64,000 nt of DNA from Aliiroseovarius salicola (GCF_027891095.1 NZ_JAQIIO010000011.1:1-64000); one strand, 5' to 3'; positions 24,710-33,795 are shown, numbered from the stretch's first letter. Translations and numbers: made by a program. Notes: generated by a model from the letters alone, not told the origin.

Positions 24710-25401
24710 ACCCATCCCTTCTGGACCTTCTGAAAAAGGTGGATACGCCCACCGTCTGCAATGCGATCGAAGTGGCGCAGGGCAAGCGTGGTTTCAATGA
24801 CTTCACTCGTGGCACAATGCTGTGTTCCAATCCGGAAGGAGGCGCGATGGTCGGTTATGCCCGTACTGCGAAGATCGCTGCGGTGAACCCGCCTGAGGAA
24901 CCGCCTGAGGTGATCAAGGCGCGGCGAATGGATTATTACCGCCACATGTCCGAAGGACCGCGCCCGGCTGTGACGGTGGTCGAGGATGTGGATTACCCGA
25001 ACTGCATCGGTGCCTATTGGGGTGAAATCAATACCAGTGTGCATAAGGGCTTTAGTATCAGTGGAGCATTGACCAACGGCGTTATGCGTGACCTTGGCGA
25101 CCTGCCGGATAATTTTCCTGTAGTGGCGGGCTCCATTGGCCCCTCGCATGGATTTGTGCATGTGAAAGAGATTGGCACGTCCGTTGAGATCTTCGGGCTC
25201 ACGGTGAAAGATGGAGACCTTGTGCATGCCGACCGCCACGGTGCGCTGGTCATTCCACCAGAGGTCGTTCCCGCCTTGGAGGAAGCCATTATAAAACTGC
25301 TCGACACCGAAAAACTGGTGCTGGACCCGGCCCGCGAAGACGGGTTCGATTTCGAGGCGTTTGAGAAAGCTTGGGCTGCGTTTGAAGCTGCACGGACGTA
25401 A
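24706..25401 (+). CDS. RraA-like aldolase/decarboxylase family protein
   Basis: A 231-residue member of the RraA / 4-hydroxy-4-methyl-2-oxoglutarate aldolase family. Typical blocks are GAYWGE, the turn ALTNGVMRD, and HADRHGALVIP. Catalytic relatives are class II retro-aldolases that also decarboxylate oxaloacetate; other members are RNase E inhibitors. In a catabolic operon the aldolase role is far more likely. It is the last gene of the run beginning at 10367, and no clear terminator follows. Confidence 0.8.
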   Translation: MNPSLLDLLKKVDTPTVCNAIEVAQGKRGFNDFTRGTMLCSNPEGGAMVGYARTAKIAAVNPPEEPPEVIKARRMDYYRHMSEGPRPAVTVVEDVDYPNCIGAYWGEINTSVHKGFSISGALTNGVMRDLGDLPDNFPVVAGSIGPSHGFVHVKEIGTSVEIFGLTVKDGDLVHADRHGALVIPPEVVPALEEAIIKLLDTEKLVLDPAREDGFDFEAFEKAWAAFEAART

Positions 25402-25616
25402 AAGACTGATATTGGTCGCTCTCAACTACATGCTAACTCAACTGCATTTCGAAATCCAAAGGCGGGTGGCGATGAGTGATAACAACAACAAGAACCCTAT
25501 CTCTAACCTTTGTGGTTCCCATTACTCTCTCAAAAAACGGGGTGCGAATTACCCCCATGTGAGCGTGCCGAGAAAGGACCCGCAGGGGGTTGGTAGTTGC
25601 TTTCCGGTAAGCTCCA
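25402..25616. other. Intergenic stretch between catabolic island and remnant
   Basis: No convincing gene, tRNA end or terminator is visible. A 22-codon frame on the minus strand (25617-25549) starts within the stop of the winged-helix gene (TGATG), which suggests a coupled gene that has lost its 3' part. The stretch is richer in A+T than its flanks. Confidence 0.3.
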
Positions 25617-26507
25617 TCAAAATACCACGCCCGCATCTCGCAGCGCGGTCGCAGTCACCAATCCAGACCGAATCAGATGCCGCGCAAGTTGCGCCGAGAT
25701 CGCTGCTTGGGGAATATACGCTCCCTCCTTGAGTTTCTGTGCCCAGAAGTGTGCGACGTCGTCGAGCGTTTTTGCAGCAGGTTCGCCAACTGCTTTTGCA
25801 GGGAAATCCTCCCACCTCGCATTCTTCAACCAGTTGTCGGCGTATGCGAGGTACATCGGTTTATTCCCATCATTCTCTTCACGATAGCTTTTGGCGGCTT
25901 GCACAATCCGATGGGAATCAACTCCACCCGACACGGCTTGATCAAAAAGTTTCCGGCATTGGCTTTCATTCCTCGTCCTTGGATGTGTCACCCAAAACTT
26001 AGAAAACCCATTCTCGTTTTGTGCGGCGGTCACGCCGTCAACACATGGTTTCTTTTCTGGTTCCTTTACAGGTTTAGTGTCCGGATTCTGGACCCGGCTA
26101 GATGTGGTTTTCGGACACGGCTTATGTTCATTTCCGGACTCGGTTCCGGGTTTGGAAACTGGACGGATTTTGCCATTTTTCGCCATCGTTTTTTGTTTTT
26201 TCGCGGATGGATCTACCCGGACAAAACCTTCTTCGAAGGGGAAGAAATAGCGTGTGGTCTCCTGGCGCTTGGTCTCTTCATTCCACTGCGGTATCCGCGC
26301 AATCAATCCAGCCTCTTCCAGAAGGTTCAGGTTCTCATTTACTGTCGAGCGAGCGCCTACGCTCTCAGCGATATACCCTTGACTCGGGAAGCAGCCGTTA
26401 ACCGTGTTGTGAGTATTTGCCAGTACCAAGAGCAGAAGCTTTGGGCCAGATTTTAACTTATGCCGCTTTATCGCGGCAAAAGCCCAATCGGTTGCTTTGC
26501 GGCTCAT
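25617..26507 (-). CDS. Winged-helix (HTH_36-like) phage/plasmid replication-type protein
   Basis: A 296-residue protein. The N-terminal 100 residues (AFAAIKRHKLKSGPKLLLLVLAN then SQGYIAESVGARSTVNENL, split by loops) form a winged helix like those in phage- and plasmid-borne replication proteins. A lysine/proline-rich linker (about 105-165) leads to a C-terminal part with FWVTHPRTRNES and YADNWLKN, as in phage replication initiators. It has no relation to neighbouring metabolism. Start at the ATG 26507, overlapping the upstream small ORF by ATGA. Likely part of a decayed mobile element. Confidence 0.65.
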   Translation of the reverse strand: MSRKATDWAFAAIKRHKLKSGPKLLLLVLANTHNTVNGCFPSQGYIAESVGARSTVNENLNLLEEAGLIARIPQWNEETKRQETTRYFFPFEEGFVRVDPSAKKQKTMAKNGKIRPVSKPGTESGNEHKPCPKTTSSRVQNPDTKPVKEPEKKPCVDGVTAAQNENGFSKFWVTHPRTRNESQCRKLFDQAVSGGVDSHRIVQAAKSYREENDGNKPMYLAYADNWLKNARWEDFPAKAVGEPAAKTLDDVAHFWAQKLKEGAYIPQAAISAQLARHLIRSGLVTATALRDAGVVF

Positions 26508-26698
26508 TGGGCCGCCCCCCAAATCGTGCCGACAAACATCGTTTGACGACGCTCACACTGCTGATATGAGTTGGAACTGAGAAAGATAAGTCTTGGTTTT
26601 CTTATCTCTGGCAGTCTTGGAACTTTCCACTCCAAGTATTTGGAAACTAATACTTCAAAGCGTCCTTCAGGGATCGCCATTATATCAAAGGTTTGCAT
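26504..26698 (-). CDS. Small ORF coupled to the winged-helix gene
   Basis: A 64-residue frame (from ATG 26698; ATG 26680 is an alternative) with no recognised family. Support for it being real is the ATGA overlap with the winged-helix gene and the same atypical composition. No good ribosome-binding site is visible. Function unknown. Confidence 0.4.
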   Translation of the reverse strand: MQTFDIMAIPEGRFEVLVSKYLEWKVPRLPEIRKPRLIFLSSNSYQQCERRQTMFVGTIWGAAQ

Positions 26699-26743
26699 CA
26701 AAGCGCCCGAGGGTTTGGGCGCAATGATGGTGTTTTGCTGAGG

Positions 26744-27487
26744 TCAGATAAATTCTGCCTTTGGTGCTGCTTCGGGCTTGGCGACGGCAAGCGCTTCGGT
26801 CAGGTCGACGCTGCGGTCGAACAGGGCGCGCCCGATGATTGTACCCGACACATGCGGAACATATTGGAGACGCGACACATCGTCGATGTCGTTGATTGTG
26901 CCGCGGGCAATCACCGGTGCATTTGCTTCGCCGGCGATCTGAGTGATCAGTGCGAGGGTGTCTTCGGCATCACCGATATCCGCGTCAATGTCGGTGATTA
27001 CGATGGCGGCCAGGGGGTCGCCTTTGAACTTTTCCAGGAAACCTGAGGCATCAAAGGCGCTTTTGTTTTTCCAACCATCGCTGACAACTTTGCCTTCGTA
27101 AACGTCGACGGCCAACACAATCTGGTCTGGATGAAGTGATGCAGCTTCTTTCACCAGTTCGGGCTGATAGACCGCAAGCGACCCCAGAACAACGCGTGCG
27201 GCGCCGTGGTCGATCCATTCGGCAATTCGTTCAAGCGTTTTCACGCCGCCACCAACCTGCACCGCTATGCCAACCGTGCGGATGATTTCACGGATCACTT
27301 CGTCGTTGCGGTGATCCCCCGACATCGCATCAAAATCGGTGATCTGAATGGCTTCGGCACCGGCTTCCGCATATTCCAGCGCGCGTTTTACCGGATCCAC
27401 ATGCCAGATTTGTGGCTCTTCCGTACGTCCGCGAAACAGGCTGACACAGCGCCCGTCGAGCAGCTCGATCAGTGGGTAAATTTGCAT
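26744..27487 (-). CDS. HisA/HisF-family TIM-barrel protein (HisA paralogue)
   Basis: A 247-residue barrel resembling phosphoribosylformimino-AICAR-P isomerase. The second catalytic aspartate is kept (D128 in LAVDVYEG) and phosphate-binding GGG and GRA segments are present. The first catalytic position, normally Asp in 'AIDL', is E8 here (LIELLDGRCV). No other his genes are adjacent, so this is probably a second, specialised copy rather than the main HisA. The ATG at 27487 follows a GGGAGA box; the open frame upstream is not HisA-like. Confidence 0.75.
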   Translation of the reverse strand: MQIYPLIELLDGRCVSLFRGRTEEPQIWHVDPVKRALEYAEAGAEAIQITDFDAMSGDHRNDEVIREIIRTVGIAVQVGGGVKTLERIAEWIDHGAARVVLGSLAVYQPELVKEAASLHPDQIVLAVDVYEGKVVSDGWKNKSAFDASGFLEKFKGDPLAAIVITDIDADIGDAEDTLALITQIAGEANAPVIARGTINDIDDVSRLQYVPHVSGTIIGRALFDRSVDLTEALAVAKPEAAPKAEFI

Positions 27488-27735
27488 TTGGATCTCCCTT
27501 TCCATTTGGCACTTGTGTTCCAAGCCACAGCAGGCGCGATTTCCGTCCGGTCGTCGGATTTGGAAACGACACGAAATGTGCGGAAACAGACGGACACGCG
27601 CAGAAAAGGCTGCAGGGATGTCAGTATAGCACATGAAGGGGCACAGGCGGGGACCGTCAACCAAGGAGTGATTCTCGGTCAGCCTAGCGTTATGGGCACC
27701 AATTCTTCTCGGATCTGTAATCCGGGTTGAGAGGG

Positions 27736-28530
27736 TCATACGTGCTTGCAGATCTCCAGAAACTCCGAGATGGCAGCCGCGTAGGCTTCGGGCTGCTCAA
27801 CCGGGCCCATGTGACCTGATTTGCGGATCAGCTTGAAATGTGTCCCCGGGATGAGGTCGGCCAATTCGCGTACGAGATCGGCGGGGGTCGAGCCATCTTC
27901 GCTGCCTGCCGTGACAAGTGTGGGCAGGGTCAGCCGTGCGGTGCTTTCATAAAGGTCGGTGTCTGCAATTGCCGCCATGCAGCCGAGGTAACCTGCCTCT
28001 GGCGTAGCCCTCATGATCTCAGCAGCATTCAGTATAAGCTCAGGGCGATCACGGTGGGTTGCGCGCGCAAACCAGCGCTGCATGTTGGGGCCGACCAATG
28101 CCTCCACACCTTCTTTGCGCACGATATCCACCCGCTCTTCCCAGATGGCGGGCGTTGCGATTTTCACCGCGGTGTTGGATAGGATCAGCGCGCGGACAAG
28201 ATCCTTGCGTTCTGCGGCCAGACCCTGCGCGATGATGCCACCAATTGAAATGCCGACAAGGGCGCTGTCTTTTACCCCAAAACGGTCGAGTGCCGCGGCT
28301 GCATCTTTAACCAGATCCCCCATTGGATAGGGGCCGTCAGGGCAGGGGCTTTGCCCATGTCCACGCATATCCATACGGATCACCCGCAGGTCATTTGGCA
28401 GATAGGGTAGCACGGCATCCCACATGGTCAGATCTGCTCCGAGAGCATGGGCGAAGACCAAGGCAGGGGCATCGTGCGGCCCCTCGTCCACCACATGCAA
28501 GCGGACGGGGTCTTCTCCTGGCAGGATCAT
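27736..28530 (-). CDS. Alpha/beta hydrolase, 3-oxoadipate enol-lactonase-like
   Basis: A 264-residue hydrolase with oxyanion segment FAHALG, MRGHGQS, nucleophile S95 in GISIGG, acid in AGSEDGS and histidine in SGHMGPVE. The overall pattern is that of PcaD, but no other beta-ketoadipate genes are near, so the name is only a family label. It overlaps the nuclease gene by ATGA and ends a leftward four-gene operon (31517-27736). Confidence 0.8.
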   Translation of the reverse strand: MILPGEDPVRLHVVDEGPHDAPALVFAHALGADLTMWDAVLPYLPNDLRVIRMDMRGHGQSPCPDGPYPMGDLVKDAAAALDRFGVKDSALVGISIGGIIAQGLAAERKDLVRALILSNTAVKIATPAIWEERVDIVRKEGVEALVGPNMQRWFARATHRDRPELILNAAEIMRATPEAGYLGCMAAIADTDLYESTARLTLPTLVTAGSEDGSTPADLVRELADLIPGTHFKLIRKSGHMGPVEQPEAYAAAISEFLEICKHV

Positions 28531-29723
28531 TTGCCACCCCGAAGGGTCAGATGTGCCATGATCTGCCCGTGGTCAGAGGCGAGTTTGTTGTAGGGCGCTT
28601 CTGGGTGCGAGCCATCGGTGATGTGATCATTCAGCACACTGAAATAGGTCATATCCGCGATGCGATCCCGGTTGTCAGGGTGGAAATCCCGGCTGAGGAA
28701 GATCTGGTCGATGCTTTCAAAAACGCCCCCAAAGCTGGCGGTATAAACCATGTCGCGCAGAGATTTTCGCACAAAGAGCTTCTCAGCTGAATGCAGGCGT
28801 ACTTTTTCGACCGCTGCAGTGATCTGTGCGTTTTCCTTGATGGAATAGCGATCGCTCGGGCTTTTCGCATCATGGCGCAGCATCCAGGAATAGTTTTTGA
28901 ACGGCACCTCACCCGAGATGATCTCGGAACTCACCGCATGTTCGCCGTCGTTGAAATCACCCAGAACCACCACCGGATTGCCTGCCTCGATCTCTTCAAC
29001 CACCAGTTTGCGCAGAACCCAGGCTTCGGTCATGCGCCGCATGGCAGAGCGCGCCGCACCCAGAGCGCGGGCGACAGGGTCATAGGTGGTCAGGTCGGCT
29101 TCTGGGGCAAACTCCGCACCTTCGGGCCGCAGAAATTCGCCGAGTTTTGATTTCAGGTGGCAGTTGAAAAGCGTGATCACCTTCCGGTCGTCGCCCTCAC
29201 CGATCGGGATCCGCACTTTCAGGATCGGACGCGACAGGCGTGACAGGCGATACTCCCCTCCGTCTCCGGAAAAGAAAATGACAATCGGGGTTTCAAGATC
29301 CTGAATGATCTCAGGTGCGCCCACAAAGCCAAATCGCGACAAGACAGCCAAACCCGGTCTGCGTTTGCCGGGCGCACCGTCATTTGCATTGGGGGCAAAG
29401 GCGATGTGATCAATGCCCCAGGGTTCGACCTCGAGCTTTCGGAAAATCGCTTTGCGGTGATAACGCTTGGATCGATCCGGGATGGTGGCCGCGTTGAGTG
29501 CCGATGCCCTCCGGTTGGCTTCCTTCACCACATCCAGCAATGCGTCTTCTTCAAAAACCTCCTGAAAGCCGATCACGTCAGCATCCAGCGACAACATCTG
29601 GTCCGCCATCCAATCCCGTTTCCAGGCGTATTCTTCAGGCGTGTAGGACATGAACTGGTAATACTCCTGATCAGCCCCGATCAGGTTTTTCACGTTGAAC
29701 GAAGAAATGGTAAAATCACTCAT
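28527..29723 (-). CDS. Endonuclease/exonuclease/phosphatase family protein
   Basis: A 398-residue EEP-domain protein. The metal and catalytic motifs are visible: SFNVKNL at the start, GFQEVFE, VLGDFNDGEHA and the C-terminal SDHGQIMAHL (for the SDH motif). It may hydrolyse a phosphodiester or nucleic acid substrate; no signal peptide is present. Coupled by ATGA overlaps on both sides. Confidence 0.82.
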   Translation of the reverse strand: MSDFTISSFNVKNLIGADQEYYQFMSYTPEEYAWKRDWMADQMLSLDADVIGFQEVFEEDALLDVVKEANRRASALNAATIPDRSKRYHRKAIFRKLEVEPWGIDHIAFAPNANDGAPGKRRPGLAVLSRFGFVGAPEIIQDLETPIVIFFSGDGGEYRLSRLSRPILKVRIPIGEGDDRKVITLFNCHLKSKLGEFLRPEGAEFAPEADLTTYDPVARALGAARSAMRRMTEAWVLRKLVVEEIEAGNPVVVLGDFNDGEHAVSSEIISGEVPFKNYSWMLRHDAKSPSDRYSIKENAQITAAVEKVRLHSAEKLFVRKSLRDMVYTASFGGVFESIDQIFLSRDFHPDNRDRIADMTYFSVLNDHITDGSHPEAPYNKLASDHGQIMAHLTLRGGK

Positions 29724-30694
29724 GACAAGTCTTCCTTTAGGGCCCGCTGAAATACAGGCATATCTACATTGCCGCCGGTGGCCACGACAATAACGGTTTC
29801 ACCTTGGAAGGTCTGAGGTTGAAACAACGCTGCTGCAAGCGCCGCAGCCCCTCCCGGTTCCACGACGATCTTCAACCTCTGCCACGCCAGCGCCATTGCA
29901 CGCAGGCAATCATCTTCACTGACCACAAGGCCGGGGCCACACAAGCGCTGCATGATGGGCAAGGTGATATGCCCCGGGCTGGGGGTGATGATGGCATCGC
30001 AGAGCGAGCCCGCAGTTCGTTCATTGCGCTGCACCTCTCCGGTGGCAAGAGAGCGGGCCACGTCGTCAAATCCCTCCGGCTCCACCGGATGCACGCGCAT
30101 CTCCGGCGCCTCTGCTTCCAGAGCCAATGCCACCCCAGAGGTCAGACCACCTCCGCCGCAGGGCACCAGAACGGACGCCAAATGTACTCCCAGTGCCGCT
30201 GCATCCTCGGCGATCTCAAGCCCCACAGTGCCTTGCCCAGCGATCACCTGAGGCTCATCAAATGGCTTGATCAGAGTGAGGCCCCGCGTTGCCGCAAGCT
30301 CTGCCCCAATCGCATCCCGGTCCTCATTCGCACGGTCGTAAAGCACAACTTCGGCCCCTAGGGCGCGGGTATTTTCGATTTTTAGCTCCGGCGCGTCCGA
30401 TGGCATGATAATCACCGCGCTGGTCCCAAATTCCCGAGCTGCCAGCGCCACCCCTTGCGCATGGTTGCCAGAGGAAAAGGCGATCACCCCTCGCTGGCAG
30501 GTCTCATCATCAAGCGCTGAAAGTGCAGCACGCGCGCCCCGATATTTAAAGCTGCCGGTATGTTGCAGGCATTCCGGTTTAACCAAAACCTGACGTCCGG
30601 CGATCTCGTCCAGAAAGGGCGAAGACAACAGTGGCGTGCGTCTCGCGTGCCTCCTGAGCCTTTGTTCGGCGGCGCGGATCATTTCAATATTCAT
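29720..30694 (-). CDS. Threonine/serine dehydratase-like PLP enzyme
   Basis: A 324-residue fold-type II PLP enzyme. K50 in HTGSFKYRGA binds the cofactor, SSGNHAQG binds the substrate carboxylate and PCGGGGL binds the PLP phosphate. It lacks the C-terminal ACT-like regulatory domain of biosynthetic IlvA, so it resembles catabolic or serine-racemase-like forms. The ATG at 30694 overlaps the upstream hydrolase gene by 11 bases. Confidence 0.85.
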   Translation of the reverse strand: MNIEMIRAAEQRLRRHARRTPLLSSPFLDEIAGRQVLVKPECLQHTGSFKYRGARAALSALDDETCQRGVIAFSSGNHAQGVALAAREFGTSAVIIMPSDAPELKIENTRALGAEVVLYDRANEDRDAIGAELAATRGLTLIKPFDEPQVIAGQGTVGLEIAEDAAALGVHLASVLVPCGGGGLTSGVALALEAEAPEMRVHPVEPEGFDDVARSLATGEVQRNERTAGSLCDAIITPSPGHITLPIMQRLCGPGLVVSEDDCLRAMALAWQRLKIVVEPGGAAALAAALFQPQTFQGETVIVVATGGNVDMPVFQRALKEDLS

Positions 30695-31517
30695 GGCAAA
30701 TATCCAACCAGGAGTGGATGACAGCAAGAGCCTCCGGTTCATCCAGAAACGGCACATGGCCCCGGTCCGCCACCTTGGCATAGCGCAGATCGGGGTTGCG
30801 GGATTGCATCTTGGAAACTGTGGTGTCTGTGAGCAGATCTGAATTTGCCCCGTGGATCAGCGCCAAAGGCAATCCCTTGAAGGCATCGTAGAACGGCCAG
30901 AGATCCGGCATCGGCTGTGCTCCGGCCTCCTCCACGGCGGTTCGTAGCGCCGGATCATAGCGGTTCTCCCATTTCCCGTTCAGGTCTTCATAGAGATAGG
31001 AAACCTCTTCCTCCCAGCGCGCATCCGGCACATTGTGAAACCCCGCTTGCTCCATTGCGGCCTTGCGCATTGCCACAATCGACCCAAAGGCACGCCAGGA
31101 TGGGCGGCGTCCCAGATAGGACATGATATAAGTCAGCCCCAGTGGATCGAGATCCGGGCCAATGTCATTCAAGCAGACACCAATCAACCGGTCTTTCACC
31201 GTGGCCGCCAACCCCATCGCAATCAACCCTCCGCGCGAGGTGCCGAGGATCGCCGCGCGTTCCAGACCCAAATGATCCATCAGCGTAAGGGCATCCTGTG
31301 CTTCCTGCGGGATGGTGTAGGTTGAATGTGGGGCCCGATCCGAGTGCCCCCGTCCGCGATAATCCATGCGGATCAGGCGTACGCCCTTCAGATGCGGGGC
31401 CACGAAGTTGAAATCATTGGAATTGCGTGTCAGCCCCGACAGCGCCAAGACCGGCAGCCCCTCCCCTTCATCGCGATAGGCAATCTTCACCCCATCTGCT
31501 GCGACAAACTTCTGCAT
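30684..31517 (-). CDS. Alpha/beta hydrolase
   Basis: A 277-residue hydrolase with MDYRGRGHSD, nucleophile S94 in GTSRGG and histidine in DRGHVPFLDE. It is the first gene of the leftward four-gene operon. A GGAGG box fixes the ATG at 31517. The function of the operon as a whole is unclear: two hydrolases, a dehydratase and a nuclease do not form an obvious pathway. Confidence 0.82.
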   Translation of the reverse strand: MQKFVAADGVKIAYRDEGEGLPVLALSGLTRNSNDFNFVAPHLKGVRLIRMDYRGRGHSDRAPHSTYTIPQEAQDALTLMDHLGLERAAILGTSRGGLIAMGLAATVKDRLIGVCLNDIGPDLDPLGLTYIMSYLGRRPSWRAFGSIVAMRKAAMEQAGFHNVPDARWEEEVSYLYEDLNGKWENRYDPALRTAVEEAGAQPMPDLWPFYDAFKGLPLALIHGANSDLLTDTTVSKMQSRNPDLRYAKVADRGHVPFLDEPEALAVIHSWLDICHEY

Positions 31518-31649
31518 CCATACCTCCAATTGCTTTTCCGGCAAGAAAGCACGGAACATGCCGAGGGTCCACACTCCTCATTTTCTGCCGAGAAATGTCC
31601 TGGAGTGAATTGACCGCAGGGGCGAAGACGGGCGGGCGCAGCTTGCAAT

Positions 31650-31678
31650 AAAAAAAGGCCGCCCAAGGGCAGCCTTTC
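31650..31678 (-). terminator. Rho-independent terminator of fabA-fabB-fabI
   Basis: On the minus strand AAAGGCTGCCC pairs with GGGCGGCCTTT (one G-U), followed by a run of seven T. It lies 22 bases after the fabI stop. Confidence 0.85.
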
Positions 31679-31699
31679 ATGATCACGTATCTTGCGAGA

Positions 31700-32488
31700 T
31701 TACAGATTGTCCGGCTGCGGCATACCCAGCACATGGAACCCGCTGTCCACGGTAATGATCTCTCCAGTGGTGCAATTGCCGTAATCCGAAGCAAGATACA
31801 CTGCGGTGCCGCCCACAGCCTCTAGGGTCGCGTTCTGACGCAAGGGAGCGTTCTGTTCGGTGTGGCGAAATGTTTTTCGTGCTCCGCCGATCGCGGCCCC
31901 GGCAAGCGTTTTCATCGGACCGGGCGAAATGGCGTTCACGCGGATCCGGTCCGGTCCGAGGTCGTTGGCCAGATAACGCACAGACGCTTCAAGTGCTGCC
32001 TTGGCAACACCCATGACGTTGTAAAACGGTGTCACCCGGTTCGAACCACCATAGGTGAGCGTCAGGATCGTGCCGCCATCGGTCATCTTCGGGGCCACCC
32101 GTCGAGCCACCTCGATCAGCGAATAGCAGCTGATATCCATCGAGTTCTTGAAGTTTGCCCGCGAGGTGTCGACGAACCGGCCCGCCAGTTCGTTCTTGTC
32201 GGAGTAAGCAATGGCATGCACGACGAAATCGATGCTGTCCCATTTAGAAAACAGATCGTCGAACCCTTTGTCCAGCGCGGCATCATCCGTCACATCCATG
32301 TCGACCAGCAGGTCCGAACCGACACTGGCCGCCAGTGGGGCTACCCGCCCACCAAACGCGTCGCCCTGATAGCTGAAAGCAAGCTCCGCACCTTCATTGG
32401 CCATCGCCTGCGCAATGCCCCACGCAATCGAGCGTTGGTTGGCAACCCCCATGATGAGGCCCCGTTTCCCTTGCATCAGTCCTGCCAT
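31700..32488 (-). CDS. fabI: Enoyl-[acyl-carrier-protein] reductase (NADH)
   Basis: A 262-residue SDR-fold enzyme completing each fatty acid elongation round. GVANQRSIAWGIA binds NADH; the FabI-type catalytic pair is in the PFYNVMGVAKAAL segment (Y-x6-K spacing), and the protein ends in GFHVLGMPQPDNL. Clustered with fabA and fabB, 27 bases after fabB, which suggests dedicated use in unsaturated fatty acid synthesis; many roseobacters carry a second fabI elsewhere. Confidence 0.93.
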   Translation of the reverse strand: MAGLMQGKRGLIMGVANQRSIAWGIAQAMANEGAELAFSYQGDAFGGRVAPLAASVGSDLLVDMDVTDDAALDKGFDDLFSKWDSIDFVVHAIAYSDKNELAGRFVDTSRANFKNSMDISCYSLIEVARRVAPKMTDGGTILTLTYGGSNRVTPFYNVMGVAKAALEASVRYLANDLGPDRIRVNAISPGPMKTLAGAAIGGARKTFRHTEQNAPLRQNATLEAVGGTAVYLASDYGNCTTGEIITVDSGFHVLGMPQPDNL

Positions 32489-32515
32489 GTCACGTCCTCA
32501 ATCTAATGTCTGAAA

Positions 32516-33745
32516 TCAGTCTTTGTATATGCTTAGGATCATCGACCCGTTGGTGCCGCCAAAACCGAAGCTGTTGGTCATCACACTGTCCAGCCCGGCG
32601 TTTTCCACCAGTGAGGTTGCGATCTCGCCTTCATTGATGCCTGGATCCAGGTTTTCCACGTTGATCGATGGTGCAATGAAATCATTGTCCAGCATCAGCA
32701 AGCAGTAAACGGCTTCCTGCGCACCGGTTGCCCCCTGCGAATGACCGGTCATGGATTTGGTCGAACTGATCGGTGGGGTGGTCCCTTCACCAAACACGCG
32801 GCGTACTGCTTCCACTTCGCCCACGTCCCCAACCGGGGTCGAGGTGCCGTGTGCGTTGATATAGCCCACCTTGCGGCCTTCGGGCAGCATGTCCATAGCC
32901 AGACGCATTGCGCGCTCGCCGCCCTCACCGGACGGGGCCACCATGTCGTGACCATCGGACGTTGCACCATAGCCGGTGACTTCAGCATATATTTTAGCGC
33001 CACGCGCTTTGGCATGTTCCAGATCTTCCAACACCAGAATGGCGCCACCGCCACCGATCACGAAACCATCGCGATCGGCATCAAACGCGCGCGAGGCTTT
33101 CTCGGGCGTGTCATTGTATTTCGAGGACATTGCGCCCATTGCGTCAAAGAGGCATGAGAGTGTCCAGTCAAGCTCTTCACCGCCACCGGCGAACATCACA
33201 TCCTGTTTGCCCATCATGATCTGCTCCGCCGCATTGCCGATGCAATGCAGTGAGGTCGAGCAAGCCGAAGTGATCGAATAGTTCACGCCCTTGATCTTGA
33301 AGGCCGTTGCCAGATTGGCTGAAATGGTCGATCCCATACATTTCGGCACCGCAAACGGCCCGATGCGTTTGGTGGCTCCGGATTTCAGGGCGGTCTGGTG
33401 CGCGGCAAACATGGCGCTGGTTGACGGTCCACCAGAGCCGGCCACAAGACCGGTGCGCGGGTTGACCACATCATCCTCACCCAGACCCGCATCAGCAATC
33501 GCCTGGGTCATCGCAATATGCGCATAGGCGGCACCCGGCCCCATGAAGCGCAAGGTGCGCTTGTCCACATGCTGGGTGATGTCGATATCAGGCTTGCCTG
33601 CGATCTGGCTGCGGAATCCGTGCTCTACCATGTCTTCATTGGCGGTGATGCCGGATTTGCCCGCCTTCAATGAGGCCAGAACTTCTTCCGCATTGTTCCC
33701 GATGGCCGAGACAATGCCCAGACCGGTGACGACTACACGACGCAT
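32516..33745 (-). CDS. fabB: Beta-ketoacyl-ACP synthase I
   Basis: A 409-residue condensing enzyme. The catalytic triad is visible: C162 in SACSTS, His in NAHGTSTPVGD and His in KSMTGHSQGATG. FabB extends the cis-3-decenoyl product made by FabA. An AAGGAG box precedes the ATG. It sits between fabA and fabI in one leftward operon. Confidence 0.95.
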   Translation of the reverse strand: MRRVVVTGLGIVSAIGNNAEEVLASLKAGKSGITANEDMVEHGFRSQIAGKPDIDITQHVDKRTLRFMGPGAAYAHIAMTQAIADAGLGEDDVVNPRTGLVAGSGGPSTSAMFAAHQTALKSGATKRIGPFAVPKCMGSTISANLATAFKIKGVNYSITSACSTSLHCIGNAAEQIMMGKQDVMFAGGGEELDWTLSCLFDAMGAMSSKYNDTPEKASRAFDADRDGFVIGGGGAILVLEDLEHAKARGAKIYAEVTGYGATSDGHDMVAPSGEGGERAMRLAMDMLPEGRKVGYINAHGTSTPVGDVGEVEAVRRVFGEGTTPPISSTKSMTGHSQGATGAQEAVYCLLMLDNDFIAPSINVENLDPGINEGEIATSLVENAGLDSVMTNSFGFGGTNGSMILSIYKD

Positions 33746-33795
33746 ATGCGCACTCCTTTGGTTGCCCCAGATCTTCGGCAGGGGCAGGGTATTGA

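Noticed and set aside
25433-25636. Separate 67-codon minus-strand gene
   Set aside because: No ribosome-binding site, out of frame with the coupled TGATG start, and no recognisable features.
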